A program made the position numbers and the translations under genes. A DNA stretch of 64,000 nt from positions 3,038,001-3,102,000 of the forward strand of contig NZ_JACCAA010000001.1 of the NCBI RefSeq assembly GCF_013408415.1, in the 5' to 3' direction. Shown here in pieces: positions 51,793-61,613 of the stretch. Source of the stretch: Nocardioides daedukensis (GTDB taxonomy: Bacteria > Actinomycetota > Actinomycetes > Propionibacteriales > Nocardioidaceae). The notes beneath the pieces are model-generated. The model was not told the DNA's origin. It made no database searches and was given only the letters and a program-made list of their open reading frames with translations. Position 1 is the first letter of the stretch. Each line of letters begins with the position of its first letter.

Positions 51793-52212
51793 ATGACGAT
51801 GACTGACCCGATCGCAGACATGCTCACTCGTCTGCGCAACGCCAACCAGGCGTACCACGACTCGGTCGCCATGCCTTACAGCAAGCTCAAGGCAGGCGTC
51901 GCCGAGATCCTCCAGCAGGAGGGCTACATCACGGCTTACGACGTGAAGGACAACACCGACGACGCCGGCGAGGCGGCTGTCGGCAAGACCCTCACGATCA
52001 CCCTCAAGTACGGCCGCAACCGGGAGCGCTCCATCGCGGGCGTTCGCCGGATCAGCAAGCCCGGCCTGCGGGTCTACGCAAAGCACACGGGCCTTCCCCG
52101 CGTGCTCGGTGGCCTCGGCGTCGCGATCATCTCGACGAGCCAGGGCCTGCTCACCGACCGCCAGGCAAACCAGAAGGGCGTGGGTGGGGAAGTCCTCGCC
52201 TACGTCTGGTAG
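51793..52212 (+). CDS. rpsH: 30S ribosomal protein S8
   Basis: This encodes 139 residues from ATG 51793 (ATG 51799 gives two fewer). [44 protein letters not shown] and [32 protein letters not shown] are canonical. S8 binds helix 21 of 16S rRNA and represses the spc operon in E. coli. Confidence 0.97.
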   Translation: MTMTDPIADMLTRLRNANQAYHDSVAMPYSKLKAGVAEILQQEGYITAYDVKDNTDDAGEAAVGKTLTITLKYGRNRERSIAGVRRISKPGLRVYAKHTGLPRVLGGLGVAIISTSQGLLTDRQANQKGVGGEVLAYVW

Positions 52213-52250
52213 TCGAGACCCGAGACCAAGGAAAGGTAGAGGTACGAAGC

Positions 52251-52793
52251 ATGTCGCGCATTGGCAAGCTCCCCATCACGGTCCCCTCGGGTGTCGACGT
52301 CAAGATCGAGCAGAACCTGGTGACGGTCAAGGGGCCCAAGGGCACCCTTAGCCACACTGTTGCTGCACCGATCGTCGTCGAGCGCTCGGAGGACGGCGTG
52401 CTCGAGGTCAAGCGTCCCAACGACGAGCGCGAGAGCCGCTCGCTCCACGGACTGACCCGCACGCTCATCAACAACATGGTCGTCGGTGTCACCGACGGCT
52501 ACGAGAAGAAGCTGGAAATCGTCGGCGTCGGTTATCGAGTCCTGTCCAAGGGCCCGAACCAGCTCGAGTTCCAGCTCGGCTACTCGCACTCGATCACGTT
52601 CAACGCGCCCGAGGGCATCAGCTTCACCGTCGAGGGTCCGACCAAGCTTGGCGTCGTCGGCATCGACAAGCAGCTCGTGGGTGAGGTCGCGGCCAACATC
52701 CGCAAGCTGCGCAAGCCCGAGCCCTACAAGGGCAAGGGCGTTCGCTACGCGGGTGAGCACATCCGCCGCAAGGTCGGAAAGGCTGGTAAGTGA
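52251..52793 (+). CDS. rplF: 50S ribosomal protein L6
   Basis: This encodes 180 residues: [33 protein letters not shown] and [26 protein letters not shown]. Sits near the factor-binding site. Its stop overlaps the candidate GTG of rplR. Confidence 0.98.
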   Translation: MSRIGKLPITVPSGVDVKIEQNLVTVKGPKGTLSHTVAAPIVVERSEDGVLEVKRPNDERESRSLHGLTRTLINNMVVGVTDGYEKKLEIVGVGYRVLSKGPNQLEFQLGYSHSITFNAPEGISFTVEGPTKLGVVGIDKQLVGEVAANIRKLRKPEPYKGKGVRYAGEHIRRKVGKAGK

Positions 52794-52795
52794 CC

Positions 52796-53179
52796 ATGGC
52801 GATCTCACTCAAGAACCGCAAGCACACCTCGGCCCGCGTCGCATCGCGTCTGCGTCGCCAGGTTCGTGGTCGCAAGAAGATCAGTGGCACGAACGAGCGT
52901 CCGCGCTTGGTCGTGACCCGATCCTCCAAGCACATCAGCGTCCAGGTCGTCGACGACCTGGTCGGCAAGACGCTCGCCTCGGCCTCCACCATGGAGACCG
53001 ACCTGCGTGGTTTCGATGGCGACAAGACTGCCAAGGCGAAGAAGGTCGGCGAGCTCGTCGCCGAGCGCGCCAAGGCAGCTGGCGTCGAGGGCGTGGTCTT
53101 CGACCGCGCCGGCAACAAGTACCACGGCCGTATCGCGGCCCTTGCCGATGGCGCCCGCGAGGGCGGCCTGACGTTCTGA
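52796..53179 (+). CDS. rplR: 50S ribosomal protein L18
   Basis: This encodes 127 residues from ATG 52796 (a GTG at 52790, overlapping the rplF stop, would add two). [52 protein letters not shown] is the actinobacterial form. Binds 5S rRNA with L5 and L25. Confidence 0.96.
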   Translation: MAISLKNRKHTSARVASRLRRQVRGRKKISGTNERPRLVVTRSSKHISVQVVDDLVGKTLASASTMETDLRGFDGDKTAKAKKVGELVAERAKAAGVEGVVFDRAGNKYHGRIAALADGAREGGLTF

Positions 53180-53216
53180 TCGCAAAGACAAGCAAGAAAG
53201 AGAAGAGGTAGTTCTC

Positions 53217-53828
53217 ATGAGCGGACCCCAGCGCGGACAGCGCGCCGGTGGTGAGCGCCAGGGCGGCGGAGACCGCCGTGGACGCGACGGTCGTGGCGGC
53301 CAGCAGGCCGACAAGACCGCGTACGTCGAGCGCGTCGTTGCGATCAACCGTGTCGCCAAGGTGGTCAAGGGTGGTCGTCGCTTCAGCTTCACCGCCCTCG
53401 TGATCGTCGGAGATGGCGAAGGCATGGTTGGTGTCGGCTACGGCAAGGCCAAGGAAGTTCCCGCCGCGATCGCCAAGGGCGTCGAGGAGGCCAAGAAGTC
53501 CTTCTTCAAGGTCCCCCGTGTCCAGGGCACCATCCCGCACCCCGTCCAGGGGGAGAAGGCGGCCGGCATCGTGATGCTGCGTCCTGCTGCTCCCGGTACC
53601 GGTGTCATTGCCGGTGGACCGGTGCGTGCGGTGCTCGAGTGCGCCGGCATCCACGACGTGCTGAGCAAGTCGCTCGGTTCCTCGAACCAGATCAACATCG
53701 TGCACGCCACTGTTGAGGCGCTGCGCATGCTGGAGGAGCCCGAGTCGGTTGCCGCTCGCCGTGGCCTGACCGTGGAGCAGGTGGCCCCGGCCGCCCTGCT
53801 CAAGGCGCGGGCGGAGGTGGCCCAGTAA
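53217..53828 (+). CDS. rpsE: 30S ribosomal protein S5
   Basis: This encodes 203 residues. A Gly/Arg/Gln-rich N-terminal extension ([30 protein letters not shown]) precedes [46 protein letters not shown]. It contributes to decoding fidelity. The stop shares a base with the rpmD start. Confidence 0.98.
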   Translation: MSGPQRGQRAGGERQGGGDRRGRDGRGGQQADKTAYVERVVAINRVAKVVKGGRRFSFTALVIVGDGEGMVGVGYGKAKEVPAAIAKGVEEAKKSFFKVPRVQGTIPHPVQGEKAAGIVMLRPAAPGTGVIAGGPVRAVLECAGIHDVLSKSLGSSNQINIVHATVEALRMLEEPESVAARRGLTVEQVAPAALLKARAEVAQ

Positions 53829-54010
53829 TGGCCCAGCTCAAGGTCGAGCAGAAGAAGTCCACGATCGGCTGCAAGGCCAACCAGCGCGAGACCCTTCGCT
53901 CGCTGGGCCTCAAGCGGATCGGCGACGTGGTCGTGAAGGAGGACCGTCCCGAGATTCGTGGGATGGTCCACACCGTCCGTCACCTCGTTACGGTTGAGGA
54001 AGTGAACTGA
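53828..54010 (+). CDS. rpmD: 50S ribosomal protein L30
   Basis: This encodes 60 residues: [57 protein letters not shown]. Standard length. One base separates it from rplO. Confidence 0.97.
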   Translation: MAQLKVEQKKSTIGCKANQRETLRSLGLKRIGDVVVKEDRPEIRGMVHTVRHLVTVEEVN

Positions 54011-54011
54011 C

Positions 54012-54452
54012 ATGACGCTCAAGCTGCATCACTTGCGTCCGGCCCCCGGTGCCAAGACTGCCAAGACCCGCGTGGGTCGCGGTGAGGGCTCCAAGGGCAA
54101 GACTGCCGGTCGCGGTACCAAGGGCACCAAGGCGCGCTACCAGGTTCCGGTTGCCTTCGAGGGTGGCCAGATGCCCCTGCACATGCGCCTGCCGAAGCTC
54201 AAGGGCTTCAAGAACCCGTTCAAGGTCGAGTTCCAGGTCGTGAACCTGGACCGGATCAACGAGCTGTTCCCCGAGGGTGGCACCGTCACCGTCGAGAACC
54301 TCGTGGCCAAGGGCGCGGTTCGCGACAGCAAGCCTGTCAAGGTCCTGGGCCAGGGCGACATCACCGTCGCCGTCCAGGTCACCGCCAATGCCGTCTCGGC
54401 GTCGGCCAAGGAAAAGATTGAGGCCGCCGGCGGCACCGTAACGGTGCTCTGA
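54012..54452 (+). CDS. rplO: 50S ribosomal protein L15
   Basis: This encodes 146 residues: [69 protein letters not shown] hairpin follows at 54475-54507, so it may end this transcription unit. Confidence 0.98.
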   Translation: MTLKLHHLRPAPGAKTAKTRVGRGEGSKGKTAGRGTKGTKARYQVPVAFEGGQMPLHMRLPKLKGFKNPFKVEFQVVNLDRINELFPEGGTVTVENLVAKGAVRDSKPVKVLGQGDITVAVQVTANAVSASAKEKIEAAGGTVTVL

Positions 54453-54474
54453 TCGGCCTGTGGCACAGCCAGTG

Positions 54475-54507
54475 CGAGGGGCGCGGATATTCATCCTGCG
54501 CCCCTCG
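54475..54507 (+). terminator. Terminator between rplO and secY
   Basis: CGAGGGGCGC (54475-54484) pairs with GCGCCCCTCG (54498-54507), 10 bp, loop 13 nt. No T-run follows. Confidence 0.65.
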
Positions 54508-54542
54508 TGCTGTCTCCACACGCCGTTCCATGGAGCCCCTGT

Positions 54543-54548
54543 TAGGCT
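54543..54548 (+). promoter_or_regulatory. -10 box for the secY-adk-map unit
   Basis: TAGGCT at 54543-54548 lies downstream of the rplO hairpin and 63 nt before GTG 54612, giving a leader of about 57 nt. Confidence 0.4.
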
Positions 54549-54611
54549 TCCCCGAGTTCTCGCCCGGGCCCAACGGCCGGCGACCTGCCCCAGCTTGAGA
54601 AAGAGGACCAC

Positions 54612-55916
54612 GTGCTAGGCGCGTTCGCCAACGCTTTCCGGACACCAGATCTGCGCAAGAAGCTGCTGTTCGTTCTCGGGATCATCGTCGTCTTCCGGTT
54701 CGGATCCCAGTTCCCTGCCCCGGGTGTGCACACTGCCAACGTGCAGACCTGCATCGACCAGGTCGAGAACAACAGTGTCTACAACCTGATCAACCTGTTC
54801 TCCGGTGGCGCGCTGCTCCAGCTGACGGTCTTCGCGCTGGGGATCATGCCCTACATCACCGCCTCCATCATCCTGCAGCTGCTCGTCGTGGTCATCCCAC
54901 GGCTCGAAGCGCTGAAGAAGGAGGGCCAGGCCGGGCAGACGAAGATCACCCAGTACACCCGCTACCTCACTCTTGCGCTCGCCCTCCTGCAGGGCACCGG
55001 CATCGTGGCGCTGGCCCGTTCGCGCCAGCTGCTCCAGGGCTGTGAACTGCCCCTGCTGCACAACGAGAAGAGCATCAGCACGTTCCTGGTCATGGTGCTG
55101 ACCATGACCGCAGGCACCGTGGTCATCATGTGGCTCGGTGAGCTGATCACCGACCGCGGCGTCGGCAACGGTATGTCGATCCTGATCTTCGTCCAGGTCG
55201 TCGCCACCTTCCCGGGCGCGCTGTGGTCGGTCCAGCGCGGTCAGGGCTGGCTCACCTTCGCCATCGTGATGATCGTCGGACTCGCCCTCGTGGCCGCGGT
55301 CATCTTCATCGAGCAGGCACAGCGACGCATCCCCGTGCAATATGCGCGCCGCATGGTCGGGCGCAAGATGTTCGGCGGCAGCTCGACGTACATCCCGCTC
55401 AAGGTGAACCAGGCCGGCATCATCCCGGTCATCTTCGCCTCGTCCCTGATGTACCTGCCCGCCATGGCAGTGCAGTTCAACGCCAACCGCGATCCGCAGC
55501 CCAAGTGGCTGGACTTCATCAACACCTACCTGGTCGACGGCAGCCACCCGCTCTACATGGCGATCTACTTCCTGCTGATCATCTTCTTCACCTACTTCTA
55601 CGTCTCCATCACGTTCGACACCCATGAGGTGGCGGACAACATGAAGAAGTACGGCGGCTTCATCCCCGGGATCCGGGCTGGCAAGCCGACTGAGGACTAC
55701 CTGTCCTACGTCCTGTCCCGGATCACCTTCCCGGGCGCCCTCTACCTCGGTCTGATCTCGCTCGTTCCGCTGATCGCCTTCGCGGTGATCAACGCCAGCC
55801 AGAACTTCCCGTTCGGCGGCACGTCCATCCTGATCATGGTTGGCGTTGCGCTCGACACGGTGAAGCAGATCGAGAGCCAGCTGCAGCAGCGCAACTATGA
55901 AGGATTCCTCCGCTGA
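54612..55916 (+). CDS. secY: Protein translocase subunit SecY
   Basis: This encodes 434 residues with ten membrane helices: FVLGIIVVFRFGSQFPAPGV, LINLFSGGALLQLTVFALGIMPYITASIILQLL and RITFPGALYLGLISLVPLIAFAVI. It is the pore of the Sec translocon. GTG 54612; its stop shares a base with the adk start. Confidence 0.97.
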   Translation: MLGAFANAFRTPDLRKKLLFVLGIIVVFRFGSQFPAPGVHTANVQTCIDQVENNSVYNLINLFSGGALLQLTVFALGIMPYITASIILQLLVVVIPRLEALKKEGQAGQTKITQYTRYLTLALALLQGTGIVALARSRQLLQGCELPLLHNEKSISTFLVMVLTMTAGTVVIMWLGELITDRGVGNGMSILIFVQVVATFPGALWSVQRGQGWLTFAIVMIVGLALVAAVIFIEQAQRRIPVQYARRMVGRKMFGGSSTYIPLKVNQAGIIPVIFASSLMYLPAMAVQFNANRDPQPKWLDFINTYLVDGSHPLYMAIYFLLIIFFTYFYVSITFDTHEVADNMKKYGGFIPGIRAGKPTEDYLSYVLSRITFPGALYLGLISLVPLIAFAVINASQNFPFGGTSILIMVGVALDTVKQIESQLQQRNYEGFLR

Positions 55917-56509
55917 TGACGACCAACTCCAAAGGAATGCGCATCATCCTGATGGGCCCTCCCGGTGCCGGCAAGGGCACCCAGGCCAAGGTGATCGCGA
56001 ATCACTTCGGCATCCCTGCCATCTCCACCGGTGACATCTTCCGGGCCAACGTGGCCGGGGAGACCCCGCTCGGGGTCGAGGCCAAGCGCTACATGGACGC
56101 GGGCGAATACGTCCCGGACGAGGTCACCAACGCGATGGTGCGCGACCGCCTCGCCGAGGACGACGCCAAGCCCGGCTTCCTGCTCGACGGATATCCGCGG
56201 ACCCTGGCCCAGGTCACCGAGCTCGACGGCATGCTGGCCGCCACCGATGTCTCGCTCGATGCAGTCGTGGTGCTGACCGCCGACCAGGACGAGCTGGTCT
56301 CCCGCCTCCTGCAGCGCGCTCACACCGAGGGTCGCGCCGACGACACCGAGGACGTCATCCGTCGCCGCCAGGAGGTCTACACCGAGGAGACCGCGCCTCT
56401 GATCGAGGTCTACGGCGAGCGTGGACTGGTCACCGAGGTCGACGGAATGGGCGAGATCGACGCCGTGACGCACCGAGTCTTCGACGCCCTCGAGAACCGA
56501 GCCGGCTGA
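55916..56509 (+). CDS. adk: Adenylate kinase
   Basis: This encodes 197 residues. P-loop GPPGAGKGTQAK, NMP-binding STGDIFRANV, DGYPRTLAQV and the lid region RAHTEGRADDTEDVIRRR. The lid is the short type without zinc cysteines. It converts ATP + AMP to 2 ADP. Coupled to secY; map starts 7 nt later. Confidence 0.97.
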   Translation: MTTNSKGMRIILMGPPGAGKGTQAKVIANHFGIPAISTGDIFRANVAGETPLGVEAKRYMDAGEYVPDEVTNAMVRDRLAEDDAKPGFLLDGYPRTLAQVTELDGMLAATDVSLDAVVVLTADQDELVSRLLQRAHTEGRADDTEDVIRRRQEVYTEETAPLIEVYGERGLVTEVDGMGEIDAVTHRVFDALENRAG

Positions 56510-56515
56510 GGCCTC

Positions 56516-57337
56516 GTGTTCTCCAGCCGCGGGATCCAGGTCAAGACCCCCGAGCAGATCGAGAAGATGCGTGTCGCCGGCCTCCTGGTCGGCGAGACGC
56601 TGGAGCTGCTCCGTACCTCGGTGCGGGCCGGCATCACCACCGGTGAGCTCGACGCCATTGCCGAGGACAACATCCGCTCCGGTGGTGGCGTCCCCTCCTT
56701 CAAGGGGTACGGCGACCCGCCGTTCCCGGCCAGCATCTGTGCCTCGGTCAACGACCAGGTCGTGCACGGGATCCCCGGCGAGCAGGTGCTCGGCGACGGC
56801 GACATCATCTCCATCGACTGTGGCGCCATCGTCGACGGTTGGCACGGGGATGCCGCGATCACCGTTGCCGTCGGTGAGGTGCCCGAGGACGTCCGCGAGC
56901 TGATGCGGGTCACCGAGGAGTCGATGTGGCGCGGGTTCGCCGCCGCCAGGCTCGGCGGCCGGGTCGGCGACATCTCCCACGCCGTCGAGTCCTACGTACG
57001 CTCGCAGGGCGACTACGGGATCCTCGAGGACTTCACCGGGCACGGCATCGGGACCGAGATGCACCAGCCGCCGGACGTGCCCAACTTCGGCCGCGCCGGT
57101 CGTGGCCCCAAGCTGGTCCGAGGGATGGCACTCGCCGTGGAGCCGATGGTCACGCTCGGCACGAAGCGCACGGAGGTCCTCGACGACGACTGGACCATCG
57201 TCACCGCTGACCAGAGCTGGGCCGCGCACTTCGAGAACACCTTCACCCTGACCCCCGACGGGCCGTGGATCCTGACCGCGCTCGACGGTGGCGAGGCAAA
57301 GCTGGCCGAACTGGGCGCAGCATTCGGCGGACGCTGA
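56516..57337 (+). CDS. map: Methionine aminopeptidase type I
   Basis: This encodes 273 residues from GTG. Family features: KTPEQIEKMRVAGLLVGETLELLR, VNDQVVHGIPG, the metal ligands D in ISIDCGAIVDGWHGDAA, H in GHGIGTEMH, and E in AVEPMVT and FENTFTLT. Removes N-terminal Met from new proteins. It ends the secY-adk-map unit. The usual infA is displaced by two inserted genes. Confidence 0.96.
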   Translation: MFSSRGIQVKTPEQIEKMRVAGLLVGETLELLRTSVRAGITTGELDAIAEDNIRSGGGVPSFKGYGDPPFPASICASVNDQVVHGIPGEQVLGDGDIISIDCGAIVDGWHGDAAITVAVGEVPEDVRELMRVTEESMWRGFAAARLGGRVGDISHAVESYVRSQGDYGILEDFTGHGIGTEMHQPPDVPNFGRAGRGPKLVRGMALAVEPMVTLGTKRTEVLDDDWTIVTADQSWAAHFENTFTLTPDGPWILTALDGGEAKLAELGAAFGGR

Positions 57338-57345
57338 GCGTCGTC

Positions 57346-57351
57346 TAACGT
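57346..57351 (+). promoter_or_regulatory. -10 box of the FHA-ABC exporter gene
   Basis: TAACGT would start transcription near 57358. A GAGGAA ribosome-binding site (57380-57385) precedes ATG 57390, so this gene has its own leadered promoter. Confidence 0.45.
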
Positions 57352-57389
57352 AGTGGCGTCGAGGCCAACCACGACCAGGCGAGGAACAC

Positions 57390-60158
57390 ATGTCCACGAT
57401 GGGCCACAACGGGGTCGCACCCACCGCGCTGCGGGTGACTGTCCAAGGCAGCTCGCGTGAGTTCCTCGACTCCGTGGTCACCATCGGACGTGACGCGCAC
57501 GCCCCGATCTCGCTGCCCCACCCGGACGTCTCGCGCAGGCACGCCGAGTTCCGGCGTACGCCGCAGGGTTGGGTCCTGGTCGACCTCGGCTCCACGAACG
57601 GCACGTTCATCGGGCCCCGCGCACTCACCCAGGAAGCGATCAGCCCCGACCACCCGGTGATCGTGACCATCGGTGGGCAGGGTGGGCCGAGCATCACCGT
57701 CGAGGTGGTCAGCAGCGGTAGTGGCAGCGGTGGATCGGACCCCCAGCCGCAGGCACAGTCACAGGCGCCGGCACAGTCATCGGGCGCCGGCGTACCCCTC
57801 TCCGAGATGCCCCCGCCCGTCCTACCCGGCACTCCTCCTGCGGGACCCCCTGCTTCGGAACCTGCGCCGTGGGCGAGCAGCCCCGCACCGGACCAGCCCG
57901 CTCCCGTGGACCTGGGCTCGATGCCGCCGCCCCAGTCGTCGGCCCAGTCGCCGGCCCCCTCGCCTTACCCCTCGTCGCCCTCCTCAGCGCCAGTGCCCCA
58001 GGCCAGTCCCGCCCCGGCGCCGGCGCGCCACACCGGTCCCACCCCGATCCCGGCTCCGGCAGCCGAGGTCGGCCCCACCCAGCCGTTCCGCGCAGGAGGC
58101 GGAGCCTGGGCAGCGCCCGTGCCAGGACAGGCGTGGCGTCCGACAGGCACCGGTTCGACCCCCTTGCCCCCGCCGGGTCACCTCGCCGACGGGCACACCG
58201 TGCTCCCGGATGATCGCAACAGCGACGGTCTGGTGACCATCGGCCGGTCCCGCACCTGCGAGGTCATCCTGGACGACCCGCTCGTCTCGCGACAGCACGC
58301 GACGATCGCGATGGCGGCGGTCCCGATCCTGCGCGACCTGGACAGCTTCAACGGCACCTACGTCAACGGCCGCCGCCTGCAGGGAAGCACGGCGCTCGCG
58401 CCCGGCGACGAGGTCATCTTCGGCAACCAGACCTTCACCTGGACCGGAAGCAACCTCGCGTCGAAAGCGACCCGGACCGACCTCACCCTGTTCGCGGAGA
58501 ACCTCACCACGGTCACCAAGACCGGCAAGCGACTGCTCGAGAACATGACCTTCGAGCTCGAGCCGTCGTCGCTCACCGCGGTGATCGGACCGTCCGGTGC
58601 AGGCAAGTCGACCCTGCTCGGAGCGCTGACCGGCAGCAGCCCGGCCACCCACGGACAGGTGATCTGGCAGGGGACCGACCTCTACACCCACTACGAGCAG
58701 CTCCGGTTCCAGATCGGTCTGGTTCCGCAGTCCGACATCCAGCACCCGCAGCTGAGCGTGCGCCAGGGACTCTCCTATGCGGCGATGCTGCGGCTCCCTC
58801 CGGACACCACGTCCGCGGAGCGCGGCCAGCGGGTGCAGCACGTCGTGTCGCAGATGCAGCTCGAACGACAGATCGACAACCGGATCGGCACCCAGCTCTC
58901 CGGTGGGCAGAAGAAGCGCGTCTCGATCGCCACCGAGCTGCTCACCGCTCCACCGCTGCTCTTCCTCGACGAGCCGACCTCGGGCCTCGACCCGGGCCTG
59001 GACCGCGACGTGATGCATCAGTTGCGTCACCTGGCCGACGAGGGCCGAGTGGTCATGGTGGTAACCCACTCGGTGCTCGCACTCGACGTGTGCGACAACG
59101 TGTTGGTCCTGGCCCCCGGTGGGCGTCGCGCCTACTTCGGGCCTCCGGACGGGGTGCTCGAGCACTTCGGGTGCCGCGACTATCCCCAGGTCTTCGACCT
59201 GCTCGACGAGCCCGACCTGTGGCATCGGATCCCGGCACCGCCCGCCCCGGTGGAGACCGGCCGGTTGCCGGCGATGAACGCGCCGCTGAGCCAGCCGCCG
59301 CTGCAGTCGATGAGCCGCCAGTTCTTGACGCTCGTACGCCGCAACCTGGCCGTCACGGTCTCGGACCGGCTGCTGCTGACGATGCTCCTGCTATTGCCCC
59401 TGGTGCTCGGTGGGCTGAGCCGGGTCGTGCCCGGCTCCGACGGCCTGGGCATCGCCCGGACCGTCAACGACGCGGGGGTGATGGACCATCAGGAGGCGTT
59501 GACCCGACTGACCATCCTGATCATGGCCGCCGCGCTGATGGGGACCGCGGTCACGATCCGCGAGCTGGTGGGGGAGCGCCCGATCTTCCAGCGTGAATAT
59601 GCGGTCGGGCTCTCCCCGGGCATCTATCTGCTCAGCAAGGTCGTCGTCCTCGGCACGGCCTGTTTCCTCCAGGGCGTGCTGGTCACCTGGTTGGCCACCG
59701 TGGGCCTGCCGGGTCCCGACGGCGGTGGCGCCCTGGGAATGGGCACCTTCGAGATCGCGCTCGCCATCGGCGGACTCTCGTTCACCATGGCCGTGCTGGG
59801 CCTGGCGGTCTCCGCGCTGGTGACCTCGAACGAGCAGACGATGCCGGCCCTGGTCGGCCTGGTGATGGTCCAGCTCGTGCTCTGCGGTGCGCTGGTCCCG
59901 GTCGCCGGTCGTGCGGTGCTCGAACAGCTCGCCTGGCTGGCCCCCGCGCGCTGGGCCTTCTCGGCCACGGCCTCGGTCACCGACCTGGACAAGGCCAAGC
60001 GCTCACTGCCCGACCAGAGCGAGGTCACCCTCGACGCGCTCTATGACCAGTCCGTGGGGCAGTGGATGGTGAACATGTCGATGCTGGGCCTGCTGACAGC
60101 GGTGATCCTGGCCGCAGCCTTCTGGCTGGTACGGCGCAGCGCCACCCCGCGCCACTGA
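57390..60158 (+). CDS. ABC exporter with two FHA domains and ABC-2 permease (Rv1747-like)
   Basis: This encodes 922 residues. FHA1 is at about 28-100 (TIGRDAHAPI, SRRHAEF, LGSTNGTFI; key Arg R34). A Pro/Ser/Gln/Ala-rich linker covers 108-265. FHA2 is at 280-350 (TIGRSRTCEVILDDPLVSRQHATI, SFNGTYV; R286). The ATPase has Walker A GPSGAGKST at 400-408, LSGGQKKRVSIATELL and LLFLDEPTSGLD. Six membrane helices occupy about 655-915. This is exactly the architecture of mycobacterial Rv1747, whose FHA domains bind kinase-phosphorylated threonines and which exports lipooligosaccharides. The linker lacks clear repeated Thr sites by eye. No kinase is adjacent. Confidence 0.9.
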   Translation: MSTMGHNGVAPTALRVTVQGSSREFLDSVVTIGRDAHAPISLPHPDVSRRHAEFRRTPQGWVLVDLGSTNGTFIGPRALTQEAISPDHPVIVTIGGQGGPSITVEVVSSGSGSGGSDPQPQAQSQAPAQSSGAGVPLSEMPPPVLPGTPPAGPPASEPAPWASSPAPDQPAPVDLGSMPPPQSSAQSPAPSPYPSSPSSAPVPQASPAPAPARHTGPTPIPAPAAEVGPTQPFRAGGGAWAAPVPGQAWRPTGTGSTPLPPPGHLADGHTVLPDDRNSDGLVTIGRSRTCEVILDDPLVSRQHATIAMAAVPILRDLDSFNGTYVNGRRLQGSTALAPGDEVIFGNQTFTWTGSNLASKATRTDLTLFAENLTTVTKTGKRLLENMTFELEPSSLTAVIGPSGAGKSTLLGALTGSSPATHGQVIWQGTDLYTHYEQLRFQIGLVPQSDIQHPQLSVRQGLSYAAMLRLPPDTTSAERGQRVQHVVSQMQLERQIDNRIGTQLSGGQKKRVSIATELLTAPPLLFLDEPTSGLDPGLDRDVMHQLRHLADEGRVVMVVTHSVLALDVCDNVLVLAPGGRRAYFGPPDGVLEHFGCRDYPQVFDLLDEPDLWHRIPAPPAPVETGRLPAMNAPLSQPPLQSMSRQFLTLVRRNLAVTVSDRLLLTMLLLLPLVLGGLSRVVPGSDGLGIARTVNDAGVMDHQEALTRLTILIMAAALMGTAVTIRELVGERPIFQREYAVGLSPGIYLLSKVVVLGTACFLQGVLVTWLATVGLPGPDGGGALGMGTFEIALAIGGLSFTMAVLGLAVSALVTSNEQTMPALVGLVMVQLVLCGALVPVAGRAVLEQLAWLAPARWAFSATASVTDLDKAKRSLPDQSEVTLDALYDQSVGQWMVNMSMLGLLTAVILAAAFWLVRRSATPRH

Positions 60159-60207
60159 GCGCGGCGCTCAACGCTCCCACCGCGGCCGCACTTGGCCATG
60201 TGCCCGG

Positions 60208-60239
60208 GGCAAAGTCACCGGGTACCCGGTGACTTTGCC
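60208..60239. terminator. 32-bp perfect palindrome after the FHA-ABC gene
   Basis: GGCAAAGTCACCGGGT (60208-60223) is followed directly by its exact complement ACCCGGTGACTTTGCC (60224-60239), with no loop spacer. It can form a long hairpin on either strand and probably ends the FHA-ABC message; it could also be a dimeric operator for the next gene. Confidence 0.65.
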
Positions 60240-60244
60240 GACGG

Positions 60245-60250
60245 AATAGT
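60245..60250 (+). promoter_or_regulatory. -10-like box before the flavin oxidoreductase gene
   Basis: AATAGT ends 6 nt before GTG 60257 and follows the palindrome by 5 bp, so a repressor on the palindrome would sit over the -35 side. Confidence 0.35.
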
Positions 60251-60256
60251 GGGGGA

Positions 60257-61330
60257 GTGCAAGGGGTTGATACCGACGTGAGTTCCTCTGCCCCCGCCCT
60301 GTCCGTCCTCGACCTGGTGCCGGTGCGCACCGACCAGACCACGGGACAGGCCATCACGGCCTCCCGACACCTCGCGCAGCTGGCCGATCGGCGCGACTAT
60401 CGCCGCTACTGGGTCGCCGAGCACCACAACATGCCGGCCGTGGCGGCCACCAACCCGCCGGTGCTGATCGGGATGCTGGCGGCGTCGACCGAACGGATCC
60501 GGGTCGGTTCCGGAGGAGTGATGCTGCCCAACCACGCCCCGCTGGTGGTTGCCGAGCAGTTCGCCCTGCTCGAGGCGGCCTTCCCGGGTCGGATCGACCT
60601 CGGCATCGGCAGGGCCCCGGGCACCGACCCGGTCACCAGCTATGCGCTGCGGCACGGAGCCGGGGGCGTGGGCGAGGACGCGGTCACCCGGTTCCCCGAA
60701 TATGTGGACAACATCGTGGCGATGATGGACCGGGCCGGTGTCGGCCTCTCCGTCGCCGGCCGCACCCACGAGCTCAAGGCGACCCCGAACGCGACCTCGA
60801 CCGCGCAGGTCTGGTTGCTCGGTTCCTCGGACTACTCCGCGCGCCTGGCTGCCGAGCAGGGCCTGCCCTACGTCTTCGCGCACCACTTCTCCGGCCAGGG
60901 CACCGCGGACGCACTCGAGCTCTACCGCCGCAACTTCAAGCCCTCCGACGTCCTGGACGCGCCCCGCACCTTCCTCACCGTCAACGCGGTGGTCGCGCCC
61001 ACCGCCCAGGAGGCGCATCGGATGGCGCTGCCGAACCTGCACATGATGACCAACCTGCGCACCGGGCGCCCGCTCGGGCCGCAGTTGTTGATCGAGGAGG
61101 CCGAGGTCGCCGTCGCCGACCTCGACCCCGGCATGCTGAACGCGATGCGCAGCCGCTGGGTGATCGGCGATCCCTCCGGTGCTGCCGATGAGGTGGCCCG
61201 CCTGGCCGCGACGTACGCTGTCGACGAAGTGATGATCCACCCCGTCGCTGGTGCTTATGCCGGGACCGCGCCCCAGGAGTCCCCGAACCGGGACGCGACC
61301 CTGGAGCTGCTCGCCGACTCGCTCGGTTGA
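60257..61330 (+). CDS. LLM-class (luciferase-like) flavin-dependent oxidoreductase
   Basis: This encodes 357 residues from GTG 60257 (GTG 60278, with AAGGGG upstream, gives 350). LSVLDLVPVRTDQTTGQAITASRHLAQLADRRDYRRYWVAEHHNM and RIDLGIGRAPGTDP are the signature of the MsnO8/YhbW-type LLM proteins, TIM-barrel flavin monooxygenases that usually need a partner reductase. The substrate is unknown. It lies between the FHA-ABC gene and infA, an unusual place. Confidence 0.9.
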   Translation: MQGVDTDVSSSAPALSVLDLVPVRTDQTTGQAITASRHLAQLADRRDYRRYWVAEHHNMPAVAATNPPVLIGMLAASTERIRVGSGGVMLPNHAPLVVAEQFALLEAAFPGRIDLGIGRAPGTDPVTSYALRHGAGGVGEDAVTRFPEYVDNIVAMMDRAGVGLSVAGRTHELKATPNATSTAQVWLLGSSDYSARLAAEQGLPYVFAHHFSGQGTADALELYRRNFKPSDVLDAPRTFLTVNAVVAPTAQEAHRMALPNLHMMTNLRTGRPLGPQLLIEEAEVAVADLDPGMLNAMRSRWVIGDPSGAADEVARLAATYAVDEVMIHPVAGAYAGTAPQESPNRDATLELLADSLG

Positions 61331-61365
61331 GCCCTGGGCGATTAGGGCCTCGGCACACTTCGCAC

Positions 61366-61371
61366 TAGACT
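61366..61371 (+). promoter_or_regulatory. -10 box of the infA operon
   Basis: TAGACT would start transcription near 61378, giving a leader of about 236 nt before infA. No clear -35 is seen. The 242-nt stretch to infA contains no convincing gene. Confidence 0.4.
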
Positions 61372-61613
61372 TGTGCGTCGGCCCAACGTGGGTCTGTTTC
61401 GTGGCGCCTCGCGGCTGTCCGGACGTGCTGGTCACCCTGGTGGCCGGTATGCCGGGATTGAGGATCCACGGGCGGCTTCACGAGGTCCACTCTCTCCGGG
61501 CTCACGCTCGGGGGAGAGGTTCCCGGGCCACCCGAGACAAGCGGTGCAACACGGGCCGGCGGTCGCGGTGCATCACACGGTAGACCTATCCGTTCCAACA
61601 GATTGTGGAGGAC

